A stretch of DNA of 9,222 nt from an uncultured Hyphomicrobiales bacterium (GCA_905479595.1 CAJQND010000082.1:1-9222), one strand, 5' to 3'. Shown: positions 1 to 7,103, numbered from the stretch's first letter. Notes: generated by a model not told the origin, from the sequence alone. Numbers and translations: made by a program.

Positions 1-968
1 AAGAGCCTGGCAAGCCACAGTAATGGCACGACACGGCTCACCGCGCGCTTGTCTGCCGGATTTCGCTACGACACGAACAGGACACTTGCCAGTGACCGCG
101 ATCTAGGATTTGGCGGTCCGGCAGGGCCCATTCCGTTGACAGTACCAAAACGCGATGATGGCGCGTTCCTTGCTGACCTTAAGTTGCGGCTGGAACAAGA
201 TCTTGGCTCGCCGGAAGGTCATTTTGTGTTCGCCGAAGGGCGCGGGTATTTGAACCAGCAGTTTAAAATTTTTATTCAGGATTTTCTGTTTGGAGATGCC
301 AGGGCTGGGGCAACGTTCTTTTTTGACCAACTTCAAGTTACCCCTTATGGGCGTATTACAGCTCTTAACATTGATGACAATCACCGGTTAACCGAAGCCG
401 GGGGGGTATCGGATTTGTGCTTGGTCTGTCGCCCGCTCTTTCTGCGCGTGGTGGCTTTGAGGTTTTGAACCACAGCTATTCCAAGAATTCCAAAAGCCCG
501 TTTGCAAAGCAGCGCAATGGCACCCTTTTCTCGCCATGGGCAGGGGTCTCCTACCGACTTGATCGCGACAATACAGTTTCTGCCGATTTGCATTTTAACC
601 GCAAGGACGCCCGCAGAAATTGGCACAGCTATAAAGAGTTGGAAGCTCGAATTGCCAATTTCACATTACTAGGGCAAGGCCAATATCTGCTGGCGGAGGC
701 TCGGTTCTGGAGTTACCGCGCCGATGCAGCCAATCCGCTTTATTCGTTGACCACGCGCCGAAAAGATTTTCGCGTGAAAGGCAGATTGGCATATGGGGTG
801 CCGATTGTGACCGTCGCGAAATGGCTTGGCACGAGTGCTGAAGGCCCAATTGGCGATGTAAACGTGCAGATATCGGGTGCGTATTTCCACCAGAACTCAA
901 ATATTCCAAATTTTGATGTCAGCAATTTTACTGGTGACGTGATTTTCACCAAGAGGTTCAAGTTCTGA
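1..968 (+). pseudogene. Slam-like outer-membrane beta-barrel protein, C-terminal part, frame broken at a G tract
   Basis: The gene runs in from the left edge: frame 1 is open from base 1 and its first in-window TTG (49) is not a credible start. About 135 codons read as amphipathic beta-strands until the G run at 400-406. The frame then continues one base back (reading GIGFVLGLSPALSARGG) to a TGA at 966-968, while the original frame stops at 466-468. The second part resembles the barrel end of the Slam/DUF560 family (known to move lipoproteins or haemophores across the outer membrane): a short SYRADAANPLYS stretch, an RRKD turn, NSNIPNFD and the terminal FTKRFKF with the C-terminal Phe typical of barrels. 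The periplasmic N-terminal domain lies outside the window. The break could be a sequencing error, a decayed gene or a phase-variable switch. Family assignment is from recalled motifs only; a generic outer-membrane barrel is the alternative. Confidence 0.6.
400..406 (+). repeat. G7 homopolymer at the frame break of the barrel gene
   Basis: Seven consecutive G bases sit exactly where the coding potential passes from frame 1 to the frame one base back. One additional G (G8) would fuse both halves as ...TEAGGGIGFVLGL... without any other change. Such tracts are typical slippage sites in genes for surface proteins, and also typical places for homopolymer sequencing errors. Confidence 0.8.
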
Positions 969-2029
969 TGACCACGCCAGTGAAAATACGCCACATCGTT
1001 CAATTTGCCCTTTTGTTTGGTTTGCTGATCTCATTGGCGTTTCTGACAACTGGCAAGGCTTTTTCCGAAGCGCGTATTGGCGTTAATGCCGCCGTGCGAG
1101 GCCAAGTGTTTGTCCTTGGGGTAAAAACGAAAATTACCCGGCATGCGAAAGTCCGGGAAGCTGTGTTTATCGGCGACGCGATAACGACCAAACGCGAAAG
1201 CGCGTTGCAGGTGATGTTGATTGATGAAACGATTTTCACAGTCGGGCAAAGTTGCCGTCTGGTGATTGACCGATTTGTTTATGATCCAGATAGTTCAGCA
1301 GGGGAGGTGGCCGCATCTGTCACACGCGGTGCCTTCCGGTTCATGACCGGCAAAATTGGCAAACGCAAACCGTCTTCAGTTTCATTGAAAACGCCAGCTT
1401 CAACGATTGGCATTCGCGGTACTATTGCCGAAGGTGCTGTTGGAACAAATGCTGCAAAAATTGCGCGCGCTGCAGGCCAGAACGTTTCGGGGTTCCACAA
1501 AACTCAGGCGACCCTGGTGGTTCTTCGGGGACCAGGTCGTGCGCGCAACAGTTTCGACAGAGTGGGACGGATCACAGTAAGTGGCGGTGGGCGTTCGGTA
1601 ACCATCAGCAGGTCAGGATGGGCTGTATTTGTGGCGCGCCGCGGCGCTCAGCCAATTGGGCCTTTCCGTGTTAATGCCCAGGCGCTTTCTTATCTCGATG
1701 TCAGGCTTCGTTCAAAGCCACGCGGCCCCGGCATCCGGCCGCTTGATATCAATAAAGGTGGCAGTGCGCTTTCCAAACAGGACAAATTCAACCGGCCGTT
1801 CCTGCAAATTGAACCGAAACTTGGCGAGCGCAATGATTATGTCATTGACCGGAATCAAGAGCGTGATCTCCAAAATTACTACGAAAACTACGAGCAGCAG
1901 GAGCCGGAATCTGATCCCGTGAATCCGCTGCCACCTCCTCCGCCGCCACCTCCTCCGCCGCCACCACCGCCGCCTCTAACCCCACTTGTTGAACCAGATG
2001 AAGTGTGTCCGGCCACAGCCAATTGTTAA
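968..2029 (+). CDS. Secreted FecR-domain protein with polyproline tail
   Basis: 353 aa. The ATG shares its A with the TGA of the upstream barrel gene, so translational coupling is likely and fixes the start. Residues 1-34 form a Sec signal peptide (basic start, hydrophobic 11-27, small residues near 31-35) without a lipobox Cys. Residues ~60-160 match the FecR fold (PF04773 type): ETIFTVGQSCRLVIDRFVYDP followed by PASTIGIRGT at 143-152. Unlike true FecR anti-sigma regulators there is no cytoplasmic N-domain, so the protein is probably periplasmic or exported rather than a sigma-factor regulator. Residues 200-250 look beta-rich; 255-320 are charged and probably disordered; 322-336 are 15 consecutive prolines; the end EVCPATANC puts Cys at 347 and 353, the last residue. 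Function unknown; similar proteins often neighbour outer-membrane transport or adhesin genes. The polyproline run should need EF-P for translation. Confidence 0.75.
   Translation: MTTPVKIRHIVQFALLFGLLISLAFLTTGKAFSEARIGVNAAVRGQVFVLGVKTKITRHAKVREAVFIGDAITTKRESALQVMLIDETIFTVGQSCRLVIDRFVYDPDSSAGEVAASVTRGAFRFMTGKIGKRKPSSVSLKTPASTIGIRGTIAEGAVGTNAAKIARAAGQNVSGFHKTQATLVVLRGPGRARNSFDRVGRITVSGGGRSVTISRSGWAVFVARRGAQPIGPFRVNAQALSYLDVRLRSKPRGPGIRPLDINKGGSALSKQDKFNRPFLQIEPKLGERNDYVIDRNQERDLQNYYENYEQQEPESDPVNPLPPPPPPPPPPPPPPPLTPLVEPDEVCPATANC
1931..1975 (+). repeat. Polyproline-coding tandem repeat, 3 x 15 bp
   Basis: Fifteen proline codons in a row. The first two 15-base units are identical (CCACCTCCTCCGCCG at 1931-1945 and 1946-1960). 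The third (1961-1975) has changed by substitutions but keeps the frame. This suggests growth by unit duplication; changes of one unit would alter the linker by five prolines and stay in frame. Confidence 0.85.
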
Positions 2030-2079
2030 GCCAGCGGCAGAATTTTGCAGTGGTCCAGGAGATGCGTTGATATTGCGAG

Positions 2080-2092
2080 CAATTATCAATTG
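2080..2092. promoter_or_regulatory. Palindrome CAATT-ATC-AATTG overlapping the -35 of the mntX-like gene
   Basis: A perfect inverted repeat with 5-base arms and a 3-base centre whose right arm runs into the TTGACT -35 hexamer. It is partly reminiscent of the AATT-containing dyads to which rhizobial Mur/Fur proteins bind, but shorter spaced. It could be an operator, or chance in an AT-rich stretch. Confidence 0.35.
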
Positions 2093-2120
2093 ACTTCTTG
2101 TTAATAACCGTTCTTATAAT
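2090..2120 (+). promoter_or_regulatory. Candidate sigma70-type promoter of the mntX-like gene
   Basis: TTGACT at 2090-2095 and a perfect TATAAT at 2115-2120, separated by 19 bases (slightly long). They lie about 50-80 bases before the ATG at 2172, in the 142-base gap after the fecR-type gene. This gap marks a likely operon boundary although no terminator is seen in it. Confidence 0.5.
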
Positions 2121-2132
2121 CATTCTCATTAG
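2114..2132 (-). promoter_or_regulatory. Fur/Mur-type metal-regulator box
   Basis: Read on the minus strand the stretch is CCTAATGAGAATGATTATA, which I count as agreeing at 14 of 19 positions with the classical Fur box GATAATGATAATCATTATC. It covers the TATAAT -10 hexamer, the usual place for repression by a metal-loaded Fur-family protein. In alphaproteobacteria the Fur homologue often acts as the Mn2+ sensor Mur, which suits the manganese-transporter-like gene downstream. The match was made by eye. Confidence 0.5.
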
Positions 2133-2171
2133 GAGTGATCTTGCCAAGTGGCCGGATCGGGACGGTAGAGT

Positions 2172-3380
2172 ATGACTGAGTTAGCCCTGAAAGCGGGTCG
2201 CAGATTGTTCATGCAGCTGGATTTTGCTGTGCGGCGAAACTTGTGGCGGATGTTGCTTGTCGCAGCACTTGGCATCCTTATTCTCTCGGTAAGCTCTGAA
2301 TTTCGCGATGTTGTCCTAAATGCCCTATCGGATGCCTACCTGCAGGTTACTGTTTTTGTCGCTGGAACGCTCGCCATCGTTTATGGGCTTGAAACCTTGC
2401 TCAGGGCTGATGTTGGCAAGTTTCTCGAGCGACAGGGTGTTTTTCAGTCGCCGGTTTCGGCGTTTTTGGGCGCTTTGCCTGGATGTGGCGGAGCAATTGT
2501 AGTCGTCACCCAATACACTCGCGGATATGTCACATTCGGTTCTGTCGTTGCGGTTCTTGTTTCAACCATGGGAGATGCTGCTTTTTTGCTGTTGGCCCGC
2601 GATCCTGTCGTTGGGCTTGCAATGTTTGTATTAGGCTTCGTCGCCGGGTCCTTGTCAGGCTGGGCGGTGGACAAGATTCACGGTACGGAGTTCATGCGTT
2701 CGCATATTGAAGAGCGCACGATTGAAGAACACCGCAAAACCCATGATCTGACCGCCGATGAACGGGTGCGCACTTTGACCTGGATCGACATGCTGTGGAT
2801 TGCGCTCCTTGTTCCAGGTGTCGTGCTCGGCGTGTTTGGTGCGTTTCAGGTAAACTTGGATTCCGCGTTTGGCCCGCTTGCCTCTTATGAACCAACAAAA
2901 TGGATCGGGGTCTGTGGGGCGTTGCTCTGCGCGCTTATGTGGTCGGTGGCCGGGCATCAGAATACCCATGACCGCCATGACTCCGTTGAAATCGAACACA
3001 TTTCCACCTGGCGGCGGATCATTCTCGATACCAACTTTATCACCGTTTGGGTAATCGCCGGGTTCCTGACCTACGAAATCGGAATGCACATTGTTGGCGG
3101 TGAGCTGGAGGCTTTCTTCAAGATTTGGGCACCGTTAGTGCCTCTCATGGGTATTCTGGTTGGCTTGTTGCCTGGCTGCGGCCCACAGATTGTTGTGACG
3201 ACGCTCTATCTTAGCGGTTTGGTTCCCTTGTCGGCCCAAATTGGCAATGCGATTTCCAATGATGGGGATGCGCTTTTTCCAGCGATTGCCCTGGCACCGC
3301 GGGCCGCTATTCTTGCAACGCTCTATTCAGCTTTCCCGGCGTTCATATTTGCGTATGGCTGGTATTTTGTTTTTGAATGA
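2172..3380 (+). CDS. mntX: MntX-type 10-TM manganese/heavy-metal transporter
   Basis: 402 aa inner-membrane protein, nearly the whole length hydrophobic in about ten segments (roughly 27-40, 56-74, 95-115, 120-142, 145-165, 204-226, 244-261, 288-309, 318-350, 365-400). It is an internal duplication: GALPGCG at 100-106 is repeated as GLLPGCG at 331-337, each followed by a second signature (STMGDAAF at 131-138; ISNDGDALF at 361-369). This architecture fits the putative 10-TM heavy-metal permease family (PF11449 type), which includes MntX, described as a Mn2+ importer of marine bacteria; some databases label the family an exporter. The metal path probably involves the PGCG cysteines (C105, C336) and Asp135/Asp364/Asp366. 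Two His-rich hydrophilic loops (178-192 and 262-276) are likely cytoplasmic. ATG at 2172 has only a weak purine-rich SD; M14 (2211) is the alternative. The metal box upstream supports a Mn/Fe role. Confidence 0.75.
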   Translation: MTELALKAGRRLFMQLDFAVRRNLWRMLLVAALGILILSVSSEFRDVVLNALSDAYLQVTVFVAGTLAIVYGLETLLRADVGKFLERQGVFQSPVSAFLGALPGCGGAIVVVTQYTRGYVTFGSVVAVLVSTMGDAAFLLLARDPVVGLAMFVLGFVAGSLSGWAVDKIHGTEFMRSHIEERTIEEHRKTHDLTADERVRTLTWIDMLWIALLVPGVVLGVFGAFQVNLDSAFGPLASYEPTKWIGVCGALLCALMWSVAGHQNTHDRHDSVEIEHISTWRRIILDTNFITVWVIAGFLTYEIGMHIVGGELEAFFKIWAPLVPLMGILVGLLPGCGPQIVVTTLYLSGLVPLSAQIGNAISNDGDALFPAIALAPRAAILATLYSAFPAFIFAYGWYFVFE

Positions 3381-3435
3381 TGCTGCAACTGATCCAGTGC
3401 TGGCATGGCAACGTTTTAAACGATAAACCTCAATA

Positions 3436-4482
3436 ATGATAAAAGCTGCGAATATAGAAATGGCGCATTTGCCTGCTGACCACCCTCATGTAAACACCGG
3501 GAAAATTGGAGTGTTGCTGGTTAATCTCGGCACGCCAGAAGCAACTGACTTCTGGTCTATGCGCCGGTATTTGAAAGAGTTCCTGTGGGACAAACGGGTG
3601 ATTGAAGTTCCGCGCCCCATTTGGTGGCTCATCCTCAACGGCATCATTCTCAATACCAGGCCAAAAAAGTCGGGCCATGCTTATGAACAGATATGGAACC
3701 ATGAGGCGAATGAATCACCGTTAAAAACAATCACGCGCGGTCAGTCAGACAAATTGCGCGCCAGCATGTCCAAAAATCCCAACGTGATGGTTGATTGGGC
3801 CATGCGCTATGGTTTTCCTCCAATTGCGGAAAAGCTGGAAGCCATGAAAAATGCTGGTTGTGAGCGCATATTGCTGTTTCCGCTCTATCCGCAATATTCA
3901 GCGACCACCACAGCAAGCGTTCAAGACAAGGCGTTTGATGGGCTTAAACAAATGCGCTGGCAGCCGGCAATCCGAACGGTGCCATGTTATCACGATCACC
4001 CGGCCTATATTGAAGCGCTCTCAAACTCCCTGTCAGGGCATTTGAAAACGCTCGACTGGAAACCGGATTTGATTTTGGCGTCGTTCCACGGCTTGCCGAA
4101 AGACTATTTGCTGAAAGGTGATCCCTATCACTGCCATTGCCTGAAGACTGCACGCCTCATGCGCGAACATCTGGAGCTCGGTGATGAGGACTTGATGACA
4201 GTGTTTCAATCACGGTTTGGCAAGGATGAGTGGCTGCAACCCTACGCGGAAGAAACTGTTATCCAACTGGCCAAAGACGGGGTAAAAAATCTGGTTATGA
4301 TCATGCCCGGTTTTGCGGCTGACTGTGTCGAAACCCTGGAGGAAATTGCCATTGGTTTGAAGGAAACATTTCGAGCGAATGGTGGCGAACACCTTTCAGC
4401 CGTGCCCTGCCTGAATGATTCAAACGGCTCGATAAAGCTCCTCGGCGCCCTGGTAAAGAACGAACTTAAGGGATGGATTTAA
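3436..4482 (+). CDS. hemH: Ferrochelatase
   Basis: 348 aa, a usual bacterial length. It inserts Fe2+ into protoporphyrin IX, the last step of haem synthesis, at the cytoplasmic face of the membrane. Visible landmarks: the N-terminal GVLLVNLGTP (25-34), MRRYLKEFL (42-50), LNTRPKKSG (72-80, alphaproteobacterial style), FPLYPQYSATTTAS (148-161), the catalytic His218 in LASFHGLP, and Glu299 in PGFAADCVETLEE. All key residues are present, so the enzyme should be active. It follows the mntX-like gene by 55 bases on the same strand without a recognised terminator, so co-transcription is possible. Neither ATG 3436 nor the alternative ATG at 3460 (residue 9) has a clear SD; the conserved part begins after both. 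Confidence 0.95.
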   Translation: MIKAANIEMAHLPADHPHVNTGKIGVLLVNLGTPEATDFWSMRRYLKEFLWDKRVIEVPRPIWWLILNGIILNTRPKKSGHAYEQIWNHEANESPLKTITRGQSDKLRASMSKNPNVMVDWAMRYGFPPIAEKLEAMKNAGCERILLFPLYPQYSATTTASVQDKAFDGLKQMRWQPAIRTVPCYHDHPAYIEALSNSLSGHLKTLDWKPDLILASFHGLPKDYLLKGDPYHCHCLKTARLMREHLELGDEDLMTVFQSRFGKDEWLQPYAEETVIQLAKDGVKNLVMIMPGFAADCVETLEEIAIGLKETFRANGGEHLSAVPCLNDSNGSIKLLGALVKNELKGWI

Positions 4483-4569
4483 TCCACCGCTCTTTTGCTG
4501 CGTTAACAAACGTGCGAATCAGGTAAAATACCTTCCACAAAGCCTTGCAGCCAATCTGCATGTGCAAAT

Positions 4570-4574
4570 GGAGG
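4570..4574 (+). promoter_or_regulatory. Shine-Dalgarno GGAGG that fixes the SPFH gene start
   Basis: GGAGG ends five bases before the ATG at 4580. It therefore excludes the in-frame GTG at 4562 and ATG at 4568 as starts, since those would lie before or on the ribosome-binding site. Confidence 0.8.
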
Positions 4575-4579
4575 CGATC

Positions 4580-5569
4580 ATGTTTGAAGCCAGCGGTATT
4601 TTTCTACTTATTATCCTTGTTATTGTCGCCATATTCGTTGTCCGGGCGATCAGAATTGTTCCGCAAGGGTATAATTTGACGGTGGAACGCCTTGGTCGTT
4701 ACACGAAGACGCTGCAACCGGGCTTGAGCATTCTCATCCCGTTCATCGACCGTATTGGTTCGAAAATGAACATGATGGAGCAGTTGCTGGAAGTGCCCAG
4801 TCAGGAAGTGATTACCAAAGATAATGCGATGGTTACCGTTGACGGTGTTGCATTTTACCAGGTGCTTGATGCCGCTCAGGCGACGTATGAGGTCAATCAT
4901 CTCCATAACGCTATCCTCAATCTCACAATGACCAATGTGCGTACGGTTATGGGGTCAATGGACCTGGATGAACTATTGTCCCAGCGAGATGAGATCAATG
5001 CTCGGTTGTTATCTGTGGTGGACCACGCAACGACCCCTTGGGGGATCAAGGTTACGCGTATCGAGATCAAGGACATTAATCCACCACGCGATCTGGTCGA
5101 TTCCATGGCCCGGCAAATGAAAGCCGAACGCGAAAAACGTGCACAGATTTTGGAAGCCGAAGGCTCACGCCAGTCGGCTATCCTCAAGGCGGAGGGTGAA
5201 AAACAAGCCTCTGTGCTTGAGGCAGAAGGTAAGCGCGAGGCGGCGTTCAGAGATGCTGAGGCCCGCGAACGCGCCGCCGAAGCAGAAGCGAATGCAACCA
5301 CCATGGTGTCAGAAGCAATTTCAAAAGGTGATATTCAGGCAATCAACTATTTTGTGGCCAATAATTATATAACTGCGCTTGGAAAACTGGCAAGCGCACC
5401 GAACCAAAAAGTATTGATGCTGCCGGTGGAGGCATCCAATCTTTTGGGAGCGCTCGGTGGTATTGGTGAAATCGCCAAGCAAACATTTGGTGATGATGGA
5501 GATAATGGCAGCTCTGGCGGAGGCCGACCCCGTAAAGCGAGCGGCTCCGTTCCCGGCGTGAAACGCTAA
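4580..5569 (+). CDS. qmcA: SPFH/band-7 membrane scaffold protein, QmcA type
   Basis: 329 aa. One N-terminal transmembrane segment (5-24) is followed by the SPFH domain (about 25-185) with RIVPQG, ERLGRY, GLSILIPF and the INPPRDL signature at 167-172. Then comes a long Ala/Glu/Lys coiled coil (180-240), a conserved C-terminal part (about 250-290, ending in VLMLPVEASNLLG) and a Gly/Ser/Arg tail (305-329). Stomatin/paraslipin-like proteins of this type assemble into large membrane-anchored rings or cages associated with protein quality control and membrane microdomains. E. coli QmcA is of comparable length and is encoded beside the NfeD-like ybbJ, as here with a 31-base gap. It is probably expressed with nfeD. 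HflK/HflC are less likely because there is only one SPFH gene and the partner is NfeD. Confidence 0.9.
   Translation: MFEASGIFLLIILVIVAIFVVRAIRIVPQGYNLTVERLGRYTKTLQPGLSILIPFIDRIGSKMNMMEQLLEVPSQEVITKDNAMVTVDGVAFYQVLDAAQATYEVNHLHNAILNLTMTNVRTVMGSMDLDELLSQRDEINARLLSVVDHATTPWGIKVTRIEIKDINPPRDLVDSMARQMKAEREKRAQILEAEGSRQSAILKAEGEKQASVLEAEGKREAAFRDAEARERAAEAEANATTMVSEAISKGDIQAINYFVANNYITALGKLASAPNQKVLMLPVEASNLLGALGGIGEIAKQTFGDDGDNGSSGGGRPRKASGSVPGVKR
5147..5278 (+). repeat. Four hendecad repeats in the SPFH coiled coil
   Basis: Residues 190-233 form four contiguous 11-residue units: ILEAEGSRQSA, ILKAEGEKQAS, VLEAEGKREAA and FRDAEARERAA. An 11-residue period favours a straight or right-handed coiled coil, as expected for the wall of an SPFH cage. 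The DNA copies are diverged, so this is a protein-level repeat. Confidence 0.75.
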
Positions 5570-5600
5570 CCCACTCCATTAAGTACAAAGGAATTCCGAT

Positions 5601-6056
5601 ATGTCCGAATTAATGGCAAATTTGGGAGGATGGGCCTGGTGGATTATTGCCGGGATTATGTTTCTGTTAGAATTGCTCGCGCCGGCCTTTTTCTTCCTGT
5701 GGTTTGGGTTTGCTGCAGTGGCTACCGGCTTGATTGTCCTTTTTGTGCCAATGAGTTGGCAGATGCAGGCTGGCACTTTTGCGATTCTCACAATCGTACT
5801 TCTGCTGATTTCACGCAAATATTTTGGCCGCACCGGCTGGAGCAGCGACAAGCCAATGCTTAATCAGCGCATGGCGAGCTTTATTGGCAAATCCTATGTG
5901 CTGGACACACCGATCAAAAACCGCGAAGGCAAAGTGCGTATCAATGACACGGTGTGGAAAGTGCAGGGCCCCGACACACCTGCAGGACAATGGGTGAAGG
6001 TAACGGATGTAGACGGGTCAGTTCTGCAGGTAGAGCCAGATGCGGAGCAACAATAA
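5601..6056 (+). CDS. NfeD-family inner-membrane protein (YbbJ type)
   Basis: 151 aa, the short NfeD form without a ClpP-like protease domain. Two or three transmembrane segments occupy about residues 9-72, with the first two nearly continuous (WAWWIIAGIMFLLELL, then FFFLWFGFAAVATGLIVLF). Residues 95-147 form the soluble OB-fold: FIGKSYVLDTPIKNREGKVRINDTVWKV, ending in VTDVDGSVLQVEP. NfeD proteins are obligate neighbours and probable partners of SPFH proteins, and this gene follows qmcA directly. SD-like AAAGGAA at 5587-5593, seven bases before the ATG. The stop codon lies only six bases from the end of the convergent kdsD gene, leaving no room for a separate terminator. Confidence 0.9.
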   Translation: MSELMANLGGWAWWIIAGIMFLLELLAPAFFFLWFGFAAVATGLIVLFVPMSWQMQAGTFAILTIVLLLISRKYFGRTGWSSDKPMLNQRMASFIGKSYVLDTPIKNREGKVRINDTVWKVQGPDTPAGQWVKVTDVDGSVLQVEPDAEQQ

Positions 6057-6062
6057 AAATTT

Positions 6063-7061
6063 CTATTGAACACCGGCGCGCAGCAGATCATGAATGTGGA
6101 TAATCCCGACAGGCTTACTATCGTCGACCACAAACAACGTTGTAATTTTATGCGTGTTGAGCGTTTTCAACGCATTTGAGGCCATGGTGTCAGGCGCGAT
6201 TGTGACTGGGTCTTTTGACATGATCTCCTCGACTTGAGCGTTGAGAAGGTTTGCGTTCATGCTGCGTCGTAAGTCACCATCGGTAATAATACCGAGCAGT
6301 TTTCCATCGTCATCAATCACTGCCAGACAACCGAAGCGCTTTGACGTCATGGTAACCAGAGCATCACTCATTTTAACTTCTGGTTTTGCCAGGGGCAGCT
6401 CGCTTCCAGAATGCATGAGGTCGCGGGCAAAGGTCAGGGATGCACCAAGTTTGCCGCCCGGGTGCAAGGCCGCAAAATCAACAGCGGTGAAGCCTTTATG
6501 CTCAAGCAATGCAATGGCCAATGCATCGCCCAGCACCAGTTGCAGGGTTGTTGAGGTGGTTGGCGCCAATCCATTTGGGCAGGCCTCATCATGTTCTGGG
6601 ATTTCCAAAGCCACATCCGCCGCACGGCCAAGAGTGCTGTTTGCGCGGCTGGTAATTGCAATGAGTGGCACCGAGAACCGCTGGGAATAGGAAAGAAGGT
6701 CTTTTAACTCGGCTGTTTCGCCCGAATTAGAAAAGATCAGCAAAACGTCATCGCGACCTATCATGCCAAGGTCGCCATGACTGGCTTCCGTCGGGTGAAC
6801 GTAGTGCGCCGCGGTTCCTGTGGAAGCCATCGTGGCGGCTATTTTGCGCGCAATGTGCCCACTTTTACCCACGCCACAAGCTATAACCCGGCCAGTTGCC
6901 TTTTCCATCAATTCAACAGCGGCAATAAATTCTACCCCAAGCGGGCCACCAAGAGCTGAATTGAGCTGGTTTAATCCATCGCATCCGACCAAAAGGGTCC
7001 GTCGTGCGGCTGCAATGCGCACATCTTCTGGTTCTGCGGTATAGCCTGGTGCTTCGCTCAT
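6063..7061 (-). CDS. kdsD: D-arabinose 5-phosphate isomerase (KdsD/KpsF family)
   Basis: 332 aa. It interconverts ribulose 5-phosphate and arabinose 5-phosphate, the first committed step to Kdo for LPS or capsule. An N-terminal SIS domain (about 40-200) shows GVGKSGHIARK (63-73), HPTEASHGDLGM (89-100), SNSGET (111-116), CPNGLAPTTSTT (161-172) and DFAALHPGG with His200. Two CBS domains follow (about 215-268 and 278-331). Length and architecture equal E. coli KdsD. Sequence alone does not separate it from the capsule paralogue KpsF or GutQ, but in alphaproteobacteria a single copy usually serves Kdo synthesis. It lies 42 bases downstream of galU on the same strand, so the two are probably co-transcribed. 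ATG 7061 has a purine-rich GGGATAAAG upstream, not a strong SD. Confidence 0.93.
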   Translation of the reverse strand: MSEAPGYTAEPEDVRIAAARRTLLVGCDGLNQLNSALGGPLGVEFIAAVELMEKATGRVIACGVGKSGHIARKIAATMASTGTAAHYVHPTEASHGDLGMIGRDDVLLIFSNSGETAELKDLLSYSQRFSVPLIAITSRANSTLGRAADVALEIPEHDEACPNGLAPTTSTTLQLVLGDALAIALLEHKGFTAVDFAALHPGGKLGASLTFARDLMHSGSELPLAKPEVKMSDALVTMTSKRFGCLAVIDDDGKLLGIITDGDLRRSMNANLLNAQVEEIMSKDPVTIAPDTMASNALKTLNTHKITTLFVVDDSKPVGIIHIHDLLRAGVQ

Positions 7062-7103
7062 GGGTCTACTTTATCCCAGTCACACGCCGATTGTAACTGT
7101 GTC

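Noticed and set aside
400..406. Programmed -1 ribosomal frameshift at the G tract
   Set aside because: The bases do not form a canonical X-XXY-YYZ slippery heptamer in the zero frame and no clear downstream pseudoknot was seen; indel or slippage is simpler.
1931..1975. Frameshift or repeat-mediated pseudogene at the proline run
   Set aside because: The frame stays open through the run and ends in a normal C-terminus, so the gene is intact.
2655..3089. 144-codon minus-strand frame inside the transporter gene
   Set aside because: A shadow of the strongly coding transporter; proline- and histidine-rich composition without domain resemblance.
3412..3422. Small palindrome CGTTT-T-AAACG before hemH
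   Set aside because: Short and AT-rich with no promoter elements recognised beside it; likely chance.
4503..4529. Promoter TTAACA / TAAAAT before the SPFH gene
   Set aside because: The spacer is only 15 bases and both hexamers are weak; not good enough to list as a promoter.
4897..5304. 135-codon minus-strand frame inside the SPFH gene
   Set aside because: Its Ala/Ser/Arg-rich sequence is the reverse-complement reading of the Ala/Glu coiled coil, not a separate gene.
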